From Linyphia triangularis (lineage: Eukaryota; Arthropoda; Arachnida; Araneae; Linyphiidae): a stretch of 64,000 nt of DNA. The stretch spans positions 47,467,385-47,531,384 of the forward strand of contig OZ021727.1 of assembly GCA_963978545.1 (NCBI GenBank). The letters are read 5' to 3'. The notes beneath the pieces are model-generated. The model was not told where the DNA came from and did no database searches. It worked only from the letters and a program-made list of their open reading frames with translations. Position 1 is the first letter of the stretch, and every line of letters begins with the position of its first letter. Shown here in pieces: positions 1-10,374 of the stretch. Both the position numbers and the translations under genes were made by a program.

Positions 1-1054
1 GATAGTTATTAGATATTTCAATATGATGAAAAATACTTTTGCTTCCCGTATTTACAAAAATCCTCAATAATAATAAGAGTTTGATTTTAAAATGCACTTT
101 AGAATTGATTGAACAGTATGTATTGAATTGTAAGAGCACTATTTGAAACAGTACTCTGAAACAATTTTTAAAAATTGGAGTAAAAATAACTTCTTGTTCT
201 AGCTCTTTCATTCTGGGATTAAATGTTTATTGAATTAAGTGCACCTTAGAGTACTGTTAATATTCAGTAAGAAGTCTATATATAACTGTCGTAAAGACCT
301 AGTCTCTCGCACTCTCTGCCCATAAATTAAAAGGTAAATTAATTAATTACTTGGGCCCTGATCATTGTTTAGCATTGGGTTGTGCTTTTTATCCTTATTC
401 TAGGAAGCACCGGGTCTTGCAAACATAATAGGGAAAGGTTATCAAAAAAAGTTTAACAATGAGGTGCATTGAGATCACGTTTAAATAACAATCCAACAAA
501 ATATCAATAGAAGAACAATCGTCTAATAGTTTAGCTGAATGTTGGGGAACTGCAACATCATTTTATACCTAATATTTTAAGAGAACATGTCACCCACTCC
601 CAATAACAACTCAGTTACAAAGGAAGATTCCGTTCTTAAGTAAAATACTATCTTTTATTTTTTAGATTAACATATTATATGCCTTTATAAGGAAGATACG
701 ATATTGACAATAGATAATGGAACAAGACGGCATGGTGCTAATGGCCGAGAGGCTCATTAAACTGTTATAAATAAACAGGATCGAAATTCAATTTGACCCA
801 TTCTCCTTTTTGTAACATAAACCAAACAAAAGTATCCAACTTTGAAAGCTAATTATTTATGAAGCGCACTTATTTTAAAACCATTGCGACTAAATTAAGT
901 TTAATGAGAAAGTAATCGTTGACAATCCTCACGATATGAAACCTGTCATTTTTACATATAGTCTGTCCTCGAAACTAAAATTTAACTGCAATGAAAATTG
1001 TTACTTCTCCTTTGGATTTATAGGTGTTTGCGAATAACGAATGCAAGAAGGGCT
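1..1054. other. AT-rich non-coding DNA, nothing recognised
   Basis: No open frame of useful length and no repeat structure that I can recognise. Base composition is strongly AT-rich throughout. Confidence 0.6.
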
Positions 1055-1155
1055 TACCCGAGGCCGTGCGCGAAAAACCAAGTATCTTGCTAGATGCTCA
1101 GTCTACAAGGCCATAATCCTGAATTTTTAAACGAGTTTGACGTCACAGCGCAAAG
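1055..1155 (+). repeat. Short interspersed repeat, copy A
   Basis: This stretch is related to the reverse complement of 3605-3722. Both share GAGGC/TCGTGCGCGAAAAA, then a block reading CTTGCTAGATGCTCAGT, and both end in TGACGTCAC followed by GCGCAAA. Read as protein, both give the pattern RGRARKxKxLARCSV, so the repeat may derive from coding DNA. I do not recognise the family. The short open frame at 1094-1276 is an accident of this repeat plus AT-rich flank. Confidence 0.6.
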
Positions 1156-2244
1156 CTATGAAATTTTGAGTTGTTGTTCTGTTGATTTTGTTTGCACTTT
1201 TAAATGGTTCACTTTTTTCTTACGGATATTATTGTTTACAATATTTTCGGTGAGTACATATTTTTCAAAATATTAATATAAAAGCGGATGGAGATTCGGA
1301 ATGATTCGGACCAAATGCGATTCGGTTGCATTCTATTTCAAAAGCCATTTCTAAAAATGGTCTTTGAAATCTTTAACGCATACTGCATTAAATATGTGTA
1401 TATTAAGCCTAAGCTGTTTTCCTGTCGGATTTTATTAGGTAGCAATTTATTAATGATTTTCAATATTTGAACTGAGGAATCTAACCAAGTTTTGGTGTAA
1501 TTTTCTAGTTATTGTTCATGACATTCTTAATGTAAGTGTATTTTTGTAAGGATTGAAAGCAGATGTGATATAGGACATTTAGATTTTTTTTTCTTCTTTC
1601 TTTTTCTTTTGGCGTTTAGAAAATTCGCCAAAATTAAAAACACAGTAACTGAAAGAAGATTAAAATATAAATAATTAACTGAATTAAAATATAACTTAAA
1701 ATAAAATCGTCGCCAAAAACAACATTTATTAAAAAAAAAAAAAAAATGCAAGATAAAATTGCGCCAAAGAATGTCCTATACTACATCTGTACCAAGGATT
1801 AATTAGTGATCTTTCTGTGGATACTTATCTTCTTTACCGTGGCTTAAATGTTGGCTTGGTAAATAAGGTGGGATTCTGTATTATAAATTTGTATATATGT
1901 ATAATGATAGTATAAGTAACGAATACTAAATAACAAATTTTCTTATAAGAAACCAAACGCATGATGATTTGTATTCGCATATTCTAAAAGTATTAGAAAT
2001 GTTTATTCAAATATTGTGTAGTTCGAGGCCATATTTTCTAGAAATTTCAAAAAGTTATCGGAGTTAAACATGAATTTTTTTTTTTGAAATTCAAAAATCA
2101 GAAACAACTTTTGAAGGAACTAGTATTGAAAAAGATGGATCTTCTTCCTGAAATTCCTAATCGACAATGTGATTGTGGAACGAAGATGAAAATTTGAATA
2201 GAATTTCGTTTGTCAGTGAGCATTACATATTTACTTAATTAGGC
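1156..2244. other. AT-rich non-coding DNA
   Basis: No gene seen. It contains homopolymer runs (A-run near 1732-1746, T-run near 2071-2084). A small lysine-rich open frame on the minus strand (1527-1751) is produced by these runs and is not credible as a gene. Confidence 0.55.
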
Positions 2245-2622
2245 TCTTCACGCTGTTAAGGTTTCCAGCCTGCCTCTCCATACCTTCCGATCTTTGGCCA
2301 GGGATCTTGCTTCCTCTAGACTATTTAAGTGATCCTTTTTTAGGTCTGATTGCATTTGACTTTGCCAAGTTGTCCTTGGCCTTCATCTTTTCCTCTTGCC
2401 ATCAGGAGCCCAAGAGAGAGAAACGTGTGTTAGATTCTCTTTTGGCATTCTTAATGCATAACCCGTCCATCGCCACCTTCTCTCACCGATTTCTTCTTCA
2501 ATTGAAGTAATGTCTGCCCTTTCTAAAATGGCTTCGCTAATATTTTTAACAGGCCAAAAGATTTTAAGGATTCTTCTAATACAATTATTTTGAAAAATTT
2601 CAAGTTTAGCATTAACATACAT
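2245..2622 (-). pseudogene. Non-LTR retrotransposon (LINE) reverse transcriptase C-terminal remnant
   Basis: The minus strand encodes the characteristic C-terminal tail of LINE ORF2 proteins. It runs LEIFQNNCIRRILKIFW, then RRWRWTGYALRMPK, then a GKRKR block. After a frame break near 2383-2330 it continues with LEEARSLAKDRKVWRGRLETL, ending in a stop near 2250. In intact elements this tail follows the reverse transcriptase domain. Here the polymerase domain itself is absent upstream (2623 onward is non-coding), so this is a 5'-truncated, frameshifted dead copy. The tail type occurs in RTE/CR1/jockey-like arthropod LINEs; I cannot assign the clade from this fragment. Confidence 0.8.
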
Positions 2623-3604
2623 TTAAAAAATCATGTCAAAATTCATAATGACAAAGTAAAATCTCAAAATATGAAAAGAAAACTAGCCACTCTTTCTGTA
2701 TGATTATATATGTAAATTTTTTTTAATTGACCTATTTTAAAACTAAGTCTTGGTCTCGATTAGTTTGATTTCTTTTGTTATCGCTATGCAATTTTTGATT
2801 TCCGAAACAGACACGACAGCATATCGAGACACTTGCGTCGATTGTCAAGCTGCCGTTGGAGTTTTCTGGGTTTCTTCCTAATCAAGGCATAAATGTGAGG
2901 CAGCTTCCCTTTAAAATTCCACCCAGAAGGCATCCGCCCTAGATTCTTGGAAATGTCTTTTGTTTGGACATGATAGTTTCAATTTAGATGAGATATTTTT
3001 ATCATTTTAGAACTCTGTTCATGGAAAAGCAACCCATTTCTAAAAAATTAAAATGAATTTAATTTACTTCGTAATACTCTTAAACAGTTTTGTAAAAATG
3101 TCTTTGAATTATAAAAATATAACTTGTTTAATCACTCACTAAATTTCTAAACTATTTTTTGCTTTAAATCTAGGTAAGAGAAGTTCCTTAAATATTAAAA
3201 GATATTTTTATATAATTAGTCTTTTTAAAGGAAGAATTTGTGGATAAATGTTCAATTTTTTCGTAAAGGAATTTCTGGTTTTAAATAAAAGATTATTTAT
3301 TGAAGTAAAAGATTATTTATATAATATTTTTAATATTGTTTTTGTATTTTAGTTTTTAAGAAAAATTAAACTGAAATTATTTCAGTGTAACCACCAATTA
3401 ATTTTGAAACAGCAAGCTTTTGAATAAATTAATTTTGAACAAATTAATTTTTTTAAATTATTCCCTAAAATTATAAGAATTTTTAATTTATTCCTATACT
3501 TTAATTTAGATTAAATTATGTAGTTAGGCATTGTAAATATTCCAATTTTGATGCTTCTTTATCCATCTTCGTATGCAATCTTACCTAAAAAGTGAGTTGT
3601 GATG
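2623..3604. other. AT-rich non-coding DNA with one GC-richer patch
   Basis: Mostly AT-rich. The patch at about 2790-2960 is GC-richer, and its minus strand is open for roughly 50 codons ending near 2787. I do not recognise the translation and do not call a gene. Confidence 0.5.
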
Positions 3605-3722
3605 GGTTTGCGCAGTGACGTCACGATCTGGTTGTTTCGGGCCTGATACAACTATAACACTCCGCTCGTGAAACTGAGCATCTAGCAAGACACTTGATTT
3701 TTCGCGCACGACCTCGGCTTAC
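3605..3722 (-). repeat. Short interspersed repeat, copy B (inverted relative to copy A)
   Basis: Reverse-complement partner of 1055-1155 (see copy A). The minus-strand open frame 3621-3887 runs through it and carries SRGRARKIKCLARCSV, matching TRGRARKTKYLARCSV of copy A. Sequence between 3723 and 3887 is also GC-richer than its surroundings and may be part of the same element. Confidence 0.6.
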
Positions 3723-5763
3723 CTCGTGTGGGTTGGTCTGCGAGACACGAAATATCTGTGACATTTCTGGGATACACCCGGAGAGTATCTCGGTCAGAGA
3801 AACGATGGCATTTCCGGACGCACTGTTTTTAGAAGTGATGATTCTTGGGAGCAATGGAATAATAATAATTTTTCTGAGTTGCCCCACCTTTTAAAAATTT
3901 GTTTGCCACTTGATTGGTGAGGTTTCTTTTTCTCTTCGTTCATGCGCCCTTAATTTGACATTAACCTACGCCCCACAAGATTTAAGGGCTGTACTCTTTT
4001 GCTCAGCCAGGTGACCATTGGTTTGTTTGTAGAGTTCAATTCTCTGATCTGTGTCTCGTAAAGTCATCTTGCAAGACGTTTCCCACTGAAATTGATCCAA
4101 CTTGCATCCACTCTATGCTAACCCAGCACCGACAAAAAACCCCTAATTTTCTTCCTTCCCCACAACAGCTGCTCTTACCAAAGCTGAGGACATTAGGATC
4201 TAATGAACCTTTTACTTTTAAAAACCTGAGTCATCCACCACCAGTGTCTAAATAATTAAAACATTGCAATTTCATTAATAATCAAAAAGTGGTTGAAGTA
4301 TCTTGGGTGAAAACAATTCCCCACATTAACCTTAATTTTATGTTTAATAAAAATTATAAAATTAATTCTGAAGATTGAATAGAACTATTGTTATATGTAT
4401 AAAAAGAGAAAAATAAATATTGGAAATAATCTATCAAACGAAAAAAAAAAGTTGACATTTTATTACCCCCAAGCAAATATTAATACTACTCTCTATAAAT
4501 TCAAAATGTAATAGACTCCAAACTCATGTTTAGAGAATAAGTAGAGGTGAAAAACAAATCTTCCAAGCAACACAATTTACAAGTATCAAAAGGCACAACA
4601 AGTATAAGGAGAGCCTGATATATAGGGCTGCTGAAAGTTTGAAAACACTTTTAATCTGTTTTCTAAGTCATTTTAAGTTTACGAACTTCACTACAAGTTT
4701 ATAATCACAGTTTAAAGCTTCTTACACCGTGCGCATTAACAATTCCAAAAAACAAACCTCGGTAACTACTCATAAAAAGACAAACTATCAGCCAACATCT
4801 TCTTTTCTGGTTTACTTTAAAAGAGTGGTCCGTAGCCTATTCAGTAGGAAAGAAGCCGCAGGAAATCTTCTTTCCTGTTGCTTGGGGAACACGTTCGAAG
4901 AAATGATAGTTTTCTTTCCTCTTCATCTCAAATTTTAACATCTTACCAAAACAACACTAATCGCAGAGGCCGTGTTGGACGTGATACCTTCACTTTAGCC
5001 ACTGGTCCTTCACAAAGAAAGCTAAAAACGCATTAAAAAGAGCGGGAAAAACATTCTAGTGTTCTATACGAAGCGTATAAAAAGCGTTTGAAGAAAAAGT
5101 CAGAGAAAGAAAACGAATTTATCTCTATACTAGATTGCCATGAGAAATAAACAAAGCTGGGATATCTTTTCTCCATATTGGAAGGTGGTTTTCAAAGTGG
5201 GTTGCATTTCTTCCCCTTACTTTACGTGATAGTTTATATCGAGATTTGATCTATGGAGAGAGGTTGAGCACTTCACTTGGACGCAAACGACGTGGGAAAA
5301 GGGTCGACGGAAGTATGGTACGTGGTGATAGCGATTGAGAAGAAAGAGTTGTCCTTTTCAGGTTATTATGTTTGAATTGGACTATTTGCTTGCCAAAAAT
5401 ATATCAATTCGTTGCATAGTTCTTGTTGATAATTTATTAATACCTATTTTAAAGAACCTTTCTTTCATGATTGGTCCATAGCTAACTAAAAGTATTTTTT
5501 CTTTTATTTAAAGATAACTTTTTTATAGAACAACAATTTTACTTTCGTGAATTGAACGCATTAAAATGTAAAATTTTCAACCATAGACAGAAAAAAATAA
5601 AAAAACCAAAAAGCATAATTGACAATAAAAATATGGATTTCTACAGCTGTATAGGGGCTGTAATTCTGATTAACCATTAGGGCTCGGTAGCAGCTCTCAA
5701 TATGACTTATAGGCATTTACACTTTGGAGGATTTTCCATGCTTAAAAATATTTCTTCCAAGTT
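3723..5763. other. Non-coding flank left of the Polinton
   Basis: No recognisable gene. Composition is slightly less AT-rich than the window average at 3723-4200 and 4700-5350. Short open frames here (for example 4729-4938) have no recognisable domain. Confidence 0.5.
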
Positions 5764-5769
5764 CTTCTA
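5764..5769. repeat. Target site duplication, left copy (CTTCTA)
   Basis: CTTCTA lies immediately outside the left terminal repeat and is repeated exactly at 21158-21163 outside the right one. Six base pairs is the duplication length known for Polinton/Maverick integration. Confidence 0.95.
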
Positions 5770-5915
5770 AGTAGTATTAGAGGGTAGGAGTCTGCCTCAA
5801 AAAAAGGAAGCTGACATGAAAGTAAATCAGTTCGTCTCGCCCAAAATGTTACATTTCGAAAGACAATAACATCATGAGAGAGATGGCTGACGAGTTTCAT
5901 TGCTTCGATACGAAG
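5770..5915 (+). repeat. Left terminal inverted repeat of the Polinton
   Basis: The outer block 5770-5812 pairs with 21116-21157, and the inner block 5883-5915 pairs with 20360-20392 (32 of 33). Between them the left arm has a short diverged segment, whereas the right arm holds an expanded tandem array. A further fragment of the array boundary, GAAGGAAGCTT, occurs at about 5987-5997. Confidence 0.9.
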
Positions 5916-6028
5916 GGCGTTCCTGAATTGCGATATTATTATAGTAAAAATGTGCTTAATAGGAGAAGGAAAGTGTTTGTAAAAAGAAGGAAGCTTGCCG
6001 CTATTTTCGAAAAAACTAAGACGTCAAA

Positions 6029-6125
6029 TGCGATGGCGTGATGAAGAAAAAAAGTTCAGTGAGCTAATGCGATCGAATGACAAGGAAAAAAGGTCTAATG
6101 AGCTAGCGCGGTGAGGAAAAAAGTC
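6029..6125 (+). repeat. Degenerate 39-bp tandem repeat, about 2.6 copies
   Basis: Units start with AATGCGATGG, AATGCGATCG and AGCGCGGTGA, and each is followed by a purine-rich block GAAAAAA or GGAAAAAA and by GTCTA/GTTCA. It lies just upstream of the likely start region of the plus-strand gene block, so a regulatory role is possible but not shown. Confidence 0.55.
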
Positions 6126-6159
6126 TATGTTTCACTGATTTGATTGATATGTTTAATCG

Positions 6160-6167
6160 TATATAGA
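6160..6167 (+). promoter_or_regulatory. Candidate TATA box for the plus-strand gene block
   Basis: TATATAGA lies between the left terminal repeat and the first plus-strand gene, about 180 bp before its ATG. A GT-rich leader (about 6210-6300) follows. No strong initiator is visible at the expected spacing, so this call is tentative. Confidence 0.35.
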
Positions 6168-6342
6168 GTCTGGAAATGGAAGGGTTATGTACTTGTGCAT
6201 TCGTACTGTGCTGTTAGGTTGTGTGTGTGTTCGTGTTTTTTGTTTCTGTGTGCGTTCGTGTTTTCGTTTGTGGCTGTTTGTGTATTCTCGCTGTTGCGGC
6301 GTTCTTTCCCACCGATTGTGCCGTGTGTCGGAATAAAGAAGA

Positions 6343-6736
6343 ATGGAAAGTGGTGAGTCTTTAAACATATTCTCTTTTAATAATAATGATTATTTAAAAA
6401 AAAAATTAAAAGCACGCTTTTTGCTGTTTAGATAGAAACAGTCCATTTGAAGAGGCGGATTATGAAATCTCATCTAAAGCCACAACTAAAAAACGCAAAT
6501 TCGACCTTAATTTGAGCAATGAATTAGAAACTTCGTCAAAAACCATCGCACCATACAGCGTTTATTTGGGCAAAGGCACCTCGTTAGAAGTTAAAGAATA
6601 TAGGAAAGTAAATTACCTGACATTTATAAAATCAAACGAAAAAAATGAAATTAAAAATCGTTTGAATATACCACTAGATTTAATTCCTGTTCTTATGCAA
6701 GGATTAGAAAAAATTCAAGAATACATTAAACAGTAA
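6343..6736 (+). CDS. Small spliced protein, possible PC4-like single-strand DNA-binding fold
   Basis: Two exons are inferred. Exon 1 is 6343-6352 (ATGGAAAGTG) with donor GTGAGT at 6353. Exon 2 is 6432-6736, after acceptor TGCTGTTTAG ending at 6431. The phases join cleanly, giving 104 residues; without splicing the frame stops at the acceptor's own TAG. An internal ATG at 6512 would give only 74 residues and lose a basic TTKKRKF stretch that could be a nuclear signal. The C-terminal 60 residues read as beta strands (VYLGKGTSLEVKEY, NYLTFIKSN) followed by a helix (LIPVLMQGLEKIQEYIK), reminiscent of the PC4/p15 core, which binds single-stranded DNA as a dimer. If so, it could coat displaced strands during protein-primed replication by its neighbour polymerase. 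Splicing is well supported by sequence; the PC4 assignment is tentative. Confidence 0.6.
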
Positions 6737-6750
6737 AACTTCAAATCGAT

Positions 6751-6870
6751 GCGCAAATTTTTAAAAAAAAAAATGAGTTTACATTTTATAAGAATAGCGT
6801 TTACTTAGGCACATCCTTAGAAGTTCTCTAACATTTTATAAAATCAAATGAAAAATCATTTAAATAGGCG
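6751..6870 (+). pseudogene. Chimeric decayed duplication of polymerase start and PC4-like gene
   Basis: Positions 6751-6797 repeat the polymerase start region (6925-6969): CAAATTTTT, an A-run, ATG, then TTT.ATTTTATAAGAATAG. Directly after it, 6797-6868 resembles a fragment of the upstream PC4-like gene (GCGTTTA, TCCTTAGAAGTT, then ATTTTATAAAATCAAA) with in-frame stops. It is a broken local duplication that can no longer encode either protein. Confidence 0.65.
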
Positions 6871-6922
6871 GGGGGCAACGCTTGCAAAAAAATCGTGAAT
6901 ACAGTAAAGTTTTTAATTTGAC

Positions 6923-9900
6923 ATGCAAATTTTTAAAAAAAAAATGACTTTAAATTTTATAAGAATAGCTAGTAGTTTTAGGGGATTTTTACGAAGTTAT
7001 CGAGCTGCTATAAGTCATATTGATATCGATATCCTGATCAGAGATGGGCAAATAGCTATTTTCGAGCTGCTCAGTAATTCGCCTGTTTTGAGGCAAAGGC
7101 TCGTAATTTGTTTAAATGTCATTTTTAAAAAAATAACGGAAGGGGAAACATTAAGACAGACGTTTTATTTTTGCTCTAATGCTATGAGAATATTGAGTTT
7201 ATATCAGCTTAGAGAAGCAATCGACATTGCATTCGAAAAAATAAAGAATTCTATTGAATCGTTTATTAAGAATGGTTCGAATTGGACTATTGATCAATTT
7301 TCACATTTAGATTTGCATGTAGGCAATTATAGGGAAATGAGAGGAGGATGTAAGATTTCAAAGCTACCGACTATATTAAAAAATAAAAAAGCGTTACTTA
7401 GCATTGATTCTGTAAACGGCCAATGCTTGATTTATTGTATTCTAGCAAAACTATATCCCGTTACAAAGAATGCAGGTCGTCATACGACTTATCAAAAATA
7501 TATGAAACATTTAAATTGCAAGAATCTGACTTTTCCTGTTAAACTTTCTGCAATCAAAAAATTCGAAAGAGTAAATAAGTTAAAATTAAATATTTTTTCT
7601 TATGCAGAAAAATTAATTTTCCCAGTTTATCATTCCAAGAATATAACGAGCAATCGCGAAATAGATTTATTCCTCTATGATGAACATTTTTATTTGATAA
7701 AAAATTTTAATAGACTTTTAAAAACAAAGCATAATGAATGTCACTTTTGTCGAAGATGTTTAAGCGGTTTTGTAAAACGTGAGTCTTTAGAAAGACATAA
7801 GGGTTTCTGCAATAATACAATAAAATCACAGCGTGTATCGATGCCTCAAAATTTAACTTTGAAATTTACAAATTTAAGTAAGATGGTGCGACATGAATAT
7901 GTAATTTATGCTGACTTTGAATGTATTCTTAAAAAAGAACTTACTGCTCTCCCAAATAATTTAAAAAGCTATACTTGCGATTTAGAAAAGCATGAAGCTA
8001 TTAGTTATGCACTTATAGTCACTGACCAGTATGATAGATGTATTAAGCATATTTATTATGCGGGGGAAAACCCTATTCGACATTTCTTCTTTGCATTAAA
8101 AAATATAACAAAAGTTTTAATTCAGAATATGAAAAGAATAGATAAAATTGAAATCGATGATCCGTTTTCGTATGACCCTCTTCGATGTGTGATTTGTCGC
8201 CAAACCTTTAAATTAAAAGAAATACGCGTGAGACACCATAATCACTATGAAAAAAATGTGTTTGGACTAGCTCATCAAATTTGCAATTTGAATTATAAAA
8301 AGAGATATTTCATTCCAATTGTAATACATAACAGCAAAAATTATGACACTCATTTATTAGTAAAACACATACCTCCGAACTACGGAATAGACATATCCAT
8401 AATTCCAATAAATTTAGAGAAATTATTAATGTTTACCATTGATCATATGCGTTTCATCGATAGTTATGCTTTCTTGGACTCTTCTTTGAATAATTTAGTA
8501 AATAATTTAATTTTATCAAATCACGATTTTGCATTATTTAATAATTTTTTTAAAAATGAAAAAAATCGCTTTTTGTTAAAAAAAAAAGGCAGCTATCCTT
8601 TTTCATTTGTCGATTGCAAAGAAAAATTGGAAACCGTTGAATTCCCGTCACGTAAAGACTTTTTTAATGTTTTAACTCAAAGTGATATTTCAGAAGATGA
8701 TTATAAACATGCATTGCTGGTATATCGAACGTTTGAATGTAAAAAATTAGCAGACTACTTAGAATTATATCAAAATACTGATGTTTTATTGCTAGCAGAG
8801 GTTTTTAATTCATTCAGACGCATGTCATTAAAATTCTATGAATTGGAACCCTTACATTTTGTGACTATCAGTGATATGACTTTTTCTGCTGGTCTAAAGT
8901 TTACAAAAATGGAATTAGAGCTAATTAGCGATGTTAATCTCTATATCTGGTTCGAAAGTCAGCTTCGAGGAGGTTTGTGCTTATTATCTAAGCGTTTCGC
9001 TAAAGCAAATAATCCGTATGTTTCATCGACTTATGATAAATTAAAGCCTCATAGTTATATCATTTCTTTAGATATAATAAATTCATTCGGTCATTCAATG
9101 TGTCAACCTTTATGCTATGGAAAATTTTCCTGGCTCACGTCTGATGAAATTGAGAATTTTAACATATTTAATACGAGTGATAATAGCCCACAAGGATATA
9201 TTTTAGAAGTCGATCTAAGCGTTAATCCATCAGAACATGACAGATTTAATGATATGCCTCTTGCACCCGAACATTTTACAATCGACTATGAAATATTATC
9301 TGATTATAGCAAACGCTTATGTAGAAAATTTAACTTAAAAAATACATTGCCAAGCAAAAAATTAGTTCCTACGCTATTAGAAAAAACTAATTATATTGTA
9401 CACTATAGAAATTTAAAGTTTTATCTTAGTCAAGGATTAGTATTAAAAAAAATTCATAGAATTTTAGTATTTGCTCAAAAACCATGGTTGAAGGAATATA
9501 TTGAATTCAATAATAAACAAAGAAATTTAGCGCAAGCAGAATGCGAGCGATTTCTTTTTAAGAAATTATCAAATTCATTTTACGGAAAATGTTTGGAAAG
9601 CGTACGTCGCAGAATTGATGTCAAAGGCGCTTTAAATAGTGAACAATGCAAAAAATTTTTAAATAGTCCATTATTGAAATACTTTCAACCTGTAAATGAA
9701 AATTTTTCGTTATTCAAAATGACAAAGCCTAATCTTTTATTGAACAAGCCTATTTATGTAGGATTTTGTATTTTAGAATTATCAAAATTAAATTTATATC
9801 AATTATATTATAATTATTTTAAAAATTATTATAAAGAAAAATGCGAAATGGTATATAGCGATACGGATTCATTGTATTTGCATATAGAAACTAATGATAT

Positions 9901-10327
9901 ATATAAGGATTTAAAAGAACATTTTTTAGATATTTTAGACACATCTAATTTTAATAAAACTCATACATTATATTCGAATAGAAATAAGGGCAAACTAGGC
10001 TTACTAAAACATGAAATAACAGAACCTATTTCGGAATTCATCGGTCTTAAACCAAAAATGTATTCTGTTCTTACACAAGATGGACTTTTAAAACAGACCG
10101 CAAAAGGAGTTCGAAAAAGCGCAATGGCTTCCATTACGCATGAAACTTATAAAAATGTACTGGAGGAAGAGAGCTTAATGAGAAAGGAACAGTTTTGCAT
10201 CCAGTCGAAACATCATATCTTAAAAACGTGCATTCAGAACAAAGTTGCATTATCTGCATATTATGATAAAAAATACGTGCTCGATGACGGAATAAATACA
10301 TTGTCATATGGACATTATGAAATTTAA
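6923..10327 (+). CDS. POLB: Protein-primed family B DNA polymerase
   Basis: This is the replicase of the element; related polymerases start DNA synthesis from a protein primer at the termini. Numbering the 1134-residue frame: the conserved Polinton N-terminal region contains NGQCLIYCILAKLYP; a Cys-rich finger begins at C273/C276/C279; Exo I is YADFE (D331, E333). A C..C...HHNH...HQICN zinc/HNH-like segment precedes Exo II HNSKNYD (D475), and Exo III is YQNTD (Y616, D620). Polymerase motif A is DIINSFG (D717), motif B is K..NSFYG (around 880-888), motif C is YSDTDS (D980, D982), followed by AKGVRK (1060-1065). All catalytic acids are present. The likely true start is Met-8 at 6944: it follows an A-run, and in the nearby duplicated copy only this ATG context is kept. 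One oddity is Phe instead of Tyr in motif A. Confidence 0.96.
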   Translation: MQIFKKKMTLNFIRIASSFRGFLRSYRAAISHIDIDILIRDGQIAIFELLSNSPVLRQRLVICLNVIFKKITEGETLRQTFYFCSNAMRILSLYQLREAIDIAFEKIKNSIESFIKNGSNWTIDQFSHLDLHVGNYREMRGGCKISKLPTILKNKKALLSIDSVNGQCLIYCILAKLYPVTKNAGRHTTYQKYMKHLNCKNLTFPVKLSAIKKFERVNKLKLNIFSYAEKLIFPVYHSKNITSNREIDLFLYDEHFYLIKNFNRLLKTKHNECHFCRRCLSGFVKRESLERHKGFCNNTIKSQRVSMPQNLTLKFTNLSKMVRHEYVIYADFECILKKELTALPNNLKSYTCDLEKHEAISYALIVTDQYDRCIKHIYYAGENPIRHFFFALKNITKVLIQNMKRIDKIEIDDPFSYDPLRCVICRQTFKLKEIRVRHHNHYEKNVFGLAHQICNLNYKKRYFIPIVIHNSKNYDTHLLVKHIPPNYGIDISIIPINLEKLLMFTIDHMRFIDSYAFLDSSLNNLVNNLILSNHDFALFNNFFKNEKNRFLLKKKGSYPFSFVDCKEKLETVEFPSRKDFFNVLTQSDISEDDYKHALLVYRTFECKKLADYLELYQNTDVLLLAEVFNSFRRMSLKFYELEPLHFVTISDMTFSAGLKFTKMELELISDVNLYIWFESQLRGGLCLLSKRFAKANNPYVSSTYDKLKPHSYIISLDIINSFGHSMCQPLCYGKFSWLTSDEIENFNIFNTSDNSPQGYILEVDLSVNPSEHDRFNDMPLAPEHFTIDYEILSDYSKRLCRKFNLKNTLPSKKLVPTLLEKTNYIVHYRNLKFYLSQGLVLKKIHRILVFAQKPWLKEYIEFNNKQRNLAQAECERFLFKKLSNSFYGKCLESVRRRIDVKGALNSEQCKKFLNSPLLKYFQPVNENFSLFKMTKPNLLLNKPIYVGFCILELSKLNLYQLYYNYFKNYYKEKCEMVYSDTDSLYLHIETNDIYKDLKEHFLDILDTSNFNKTHTLYSNRNKGKLGLLKHEITEPISEFIGLKPKMYSVLTQDGLLKQTAKGVRKSAMASITHETYKNVLEEESLMRKEQFCIQSKHHILKTCIQNKVALSAYYDKKYVLDDGINTLSYGHYEI

Positions 10328-10374
10328 ACTATTTTTTTTTTAAAAAATTTGCGCATTTTTTTTTAAAAAAAAAA

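Noticed and set aside
2787..2960. Minus-strand open stretch of about 50 codons in a GC-richer patch
   Set aside because: No start codon or splice context and no recognisable similarity; noted but not called.
6144..6368. Opposed frames of 70 and 71 codons at the left end of the Polinton
   Set aside because: They come from the GT-rich leader; the true start in this interval is the short exon at 6343 in another frame.
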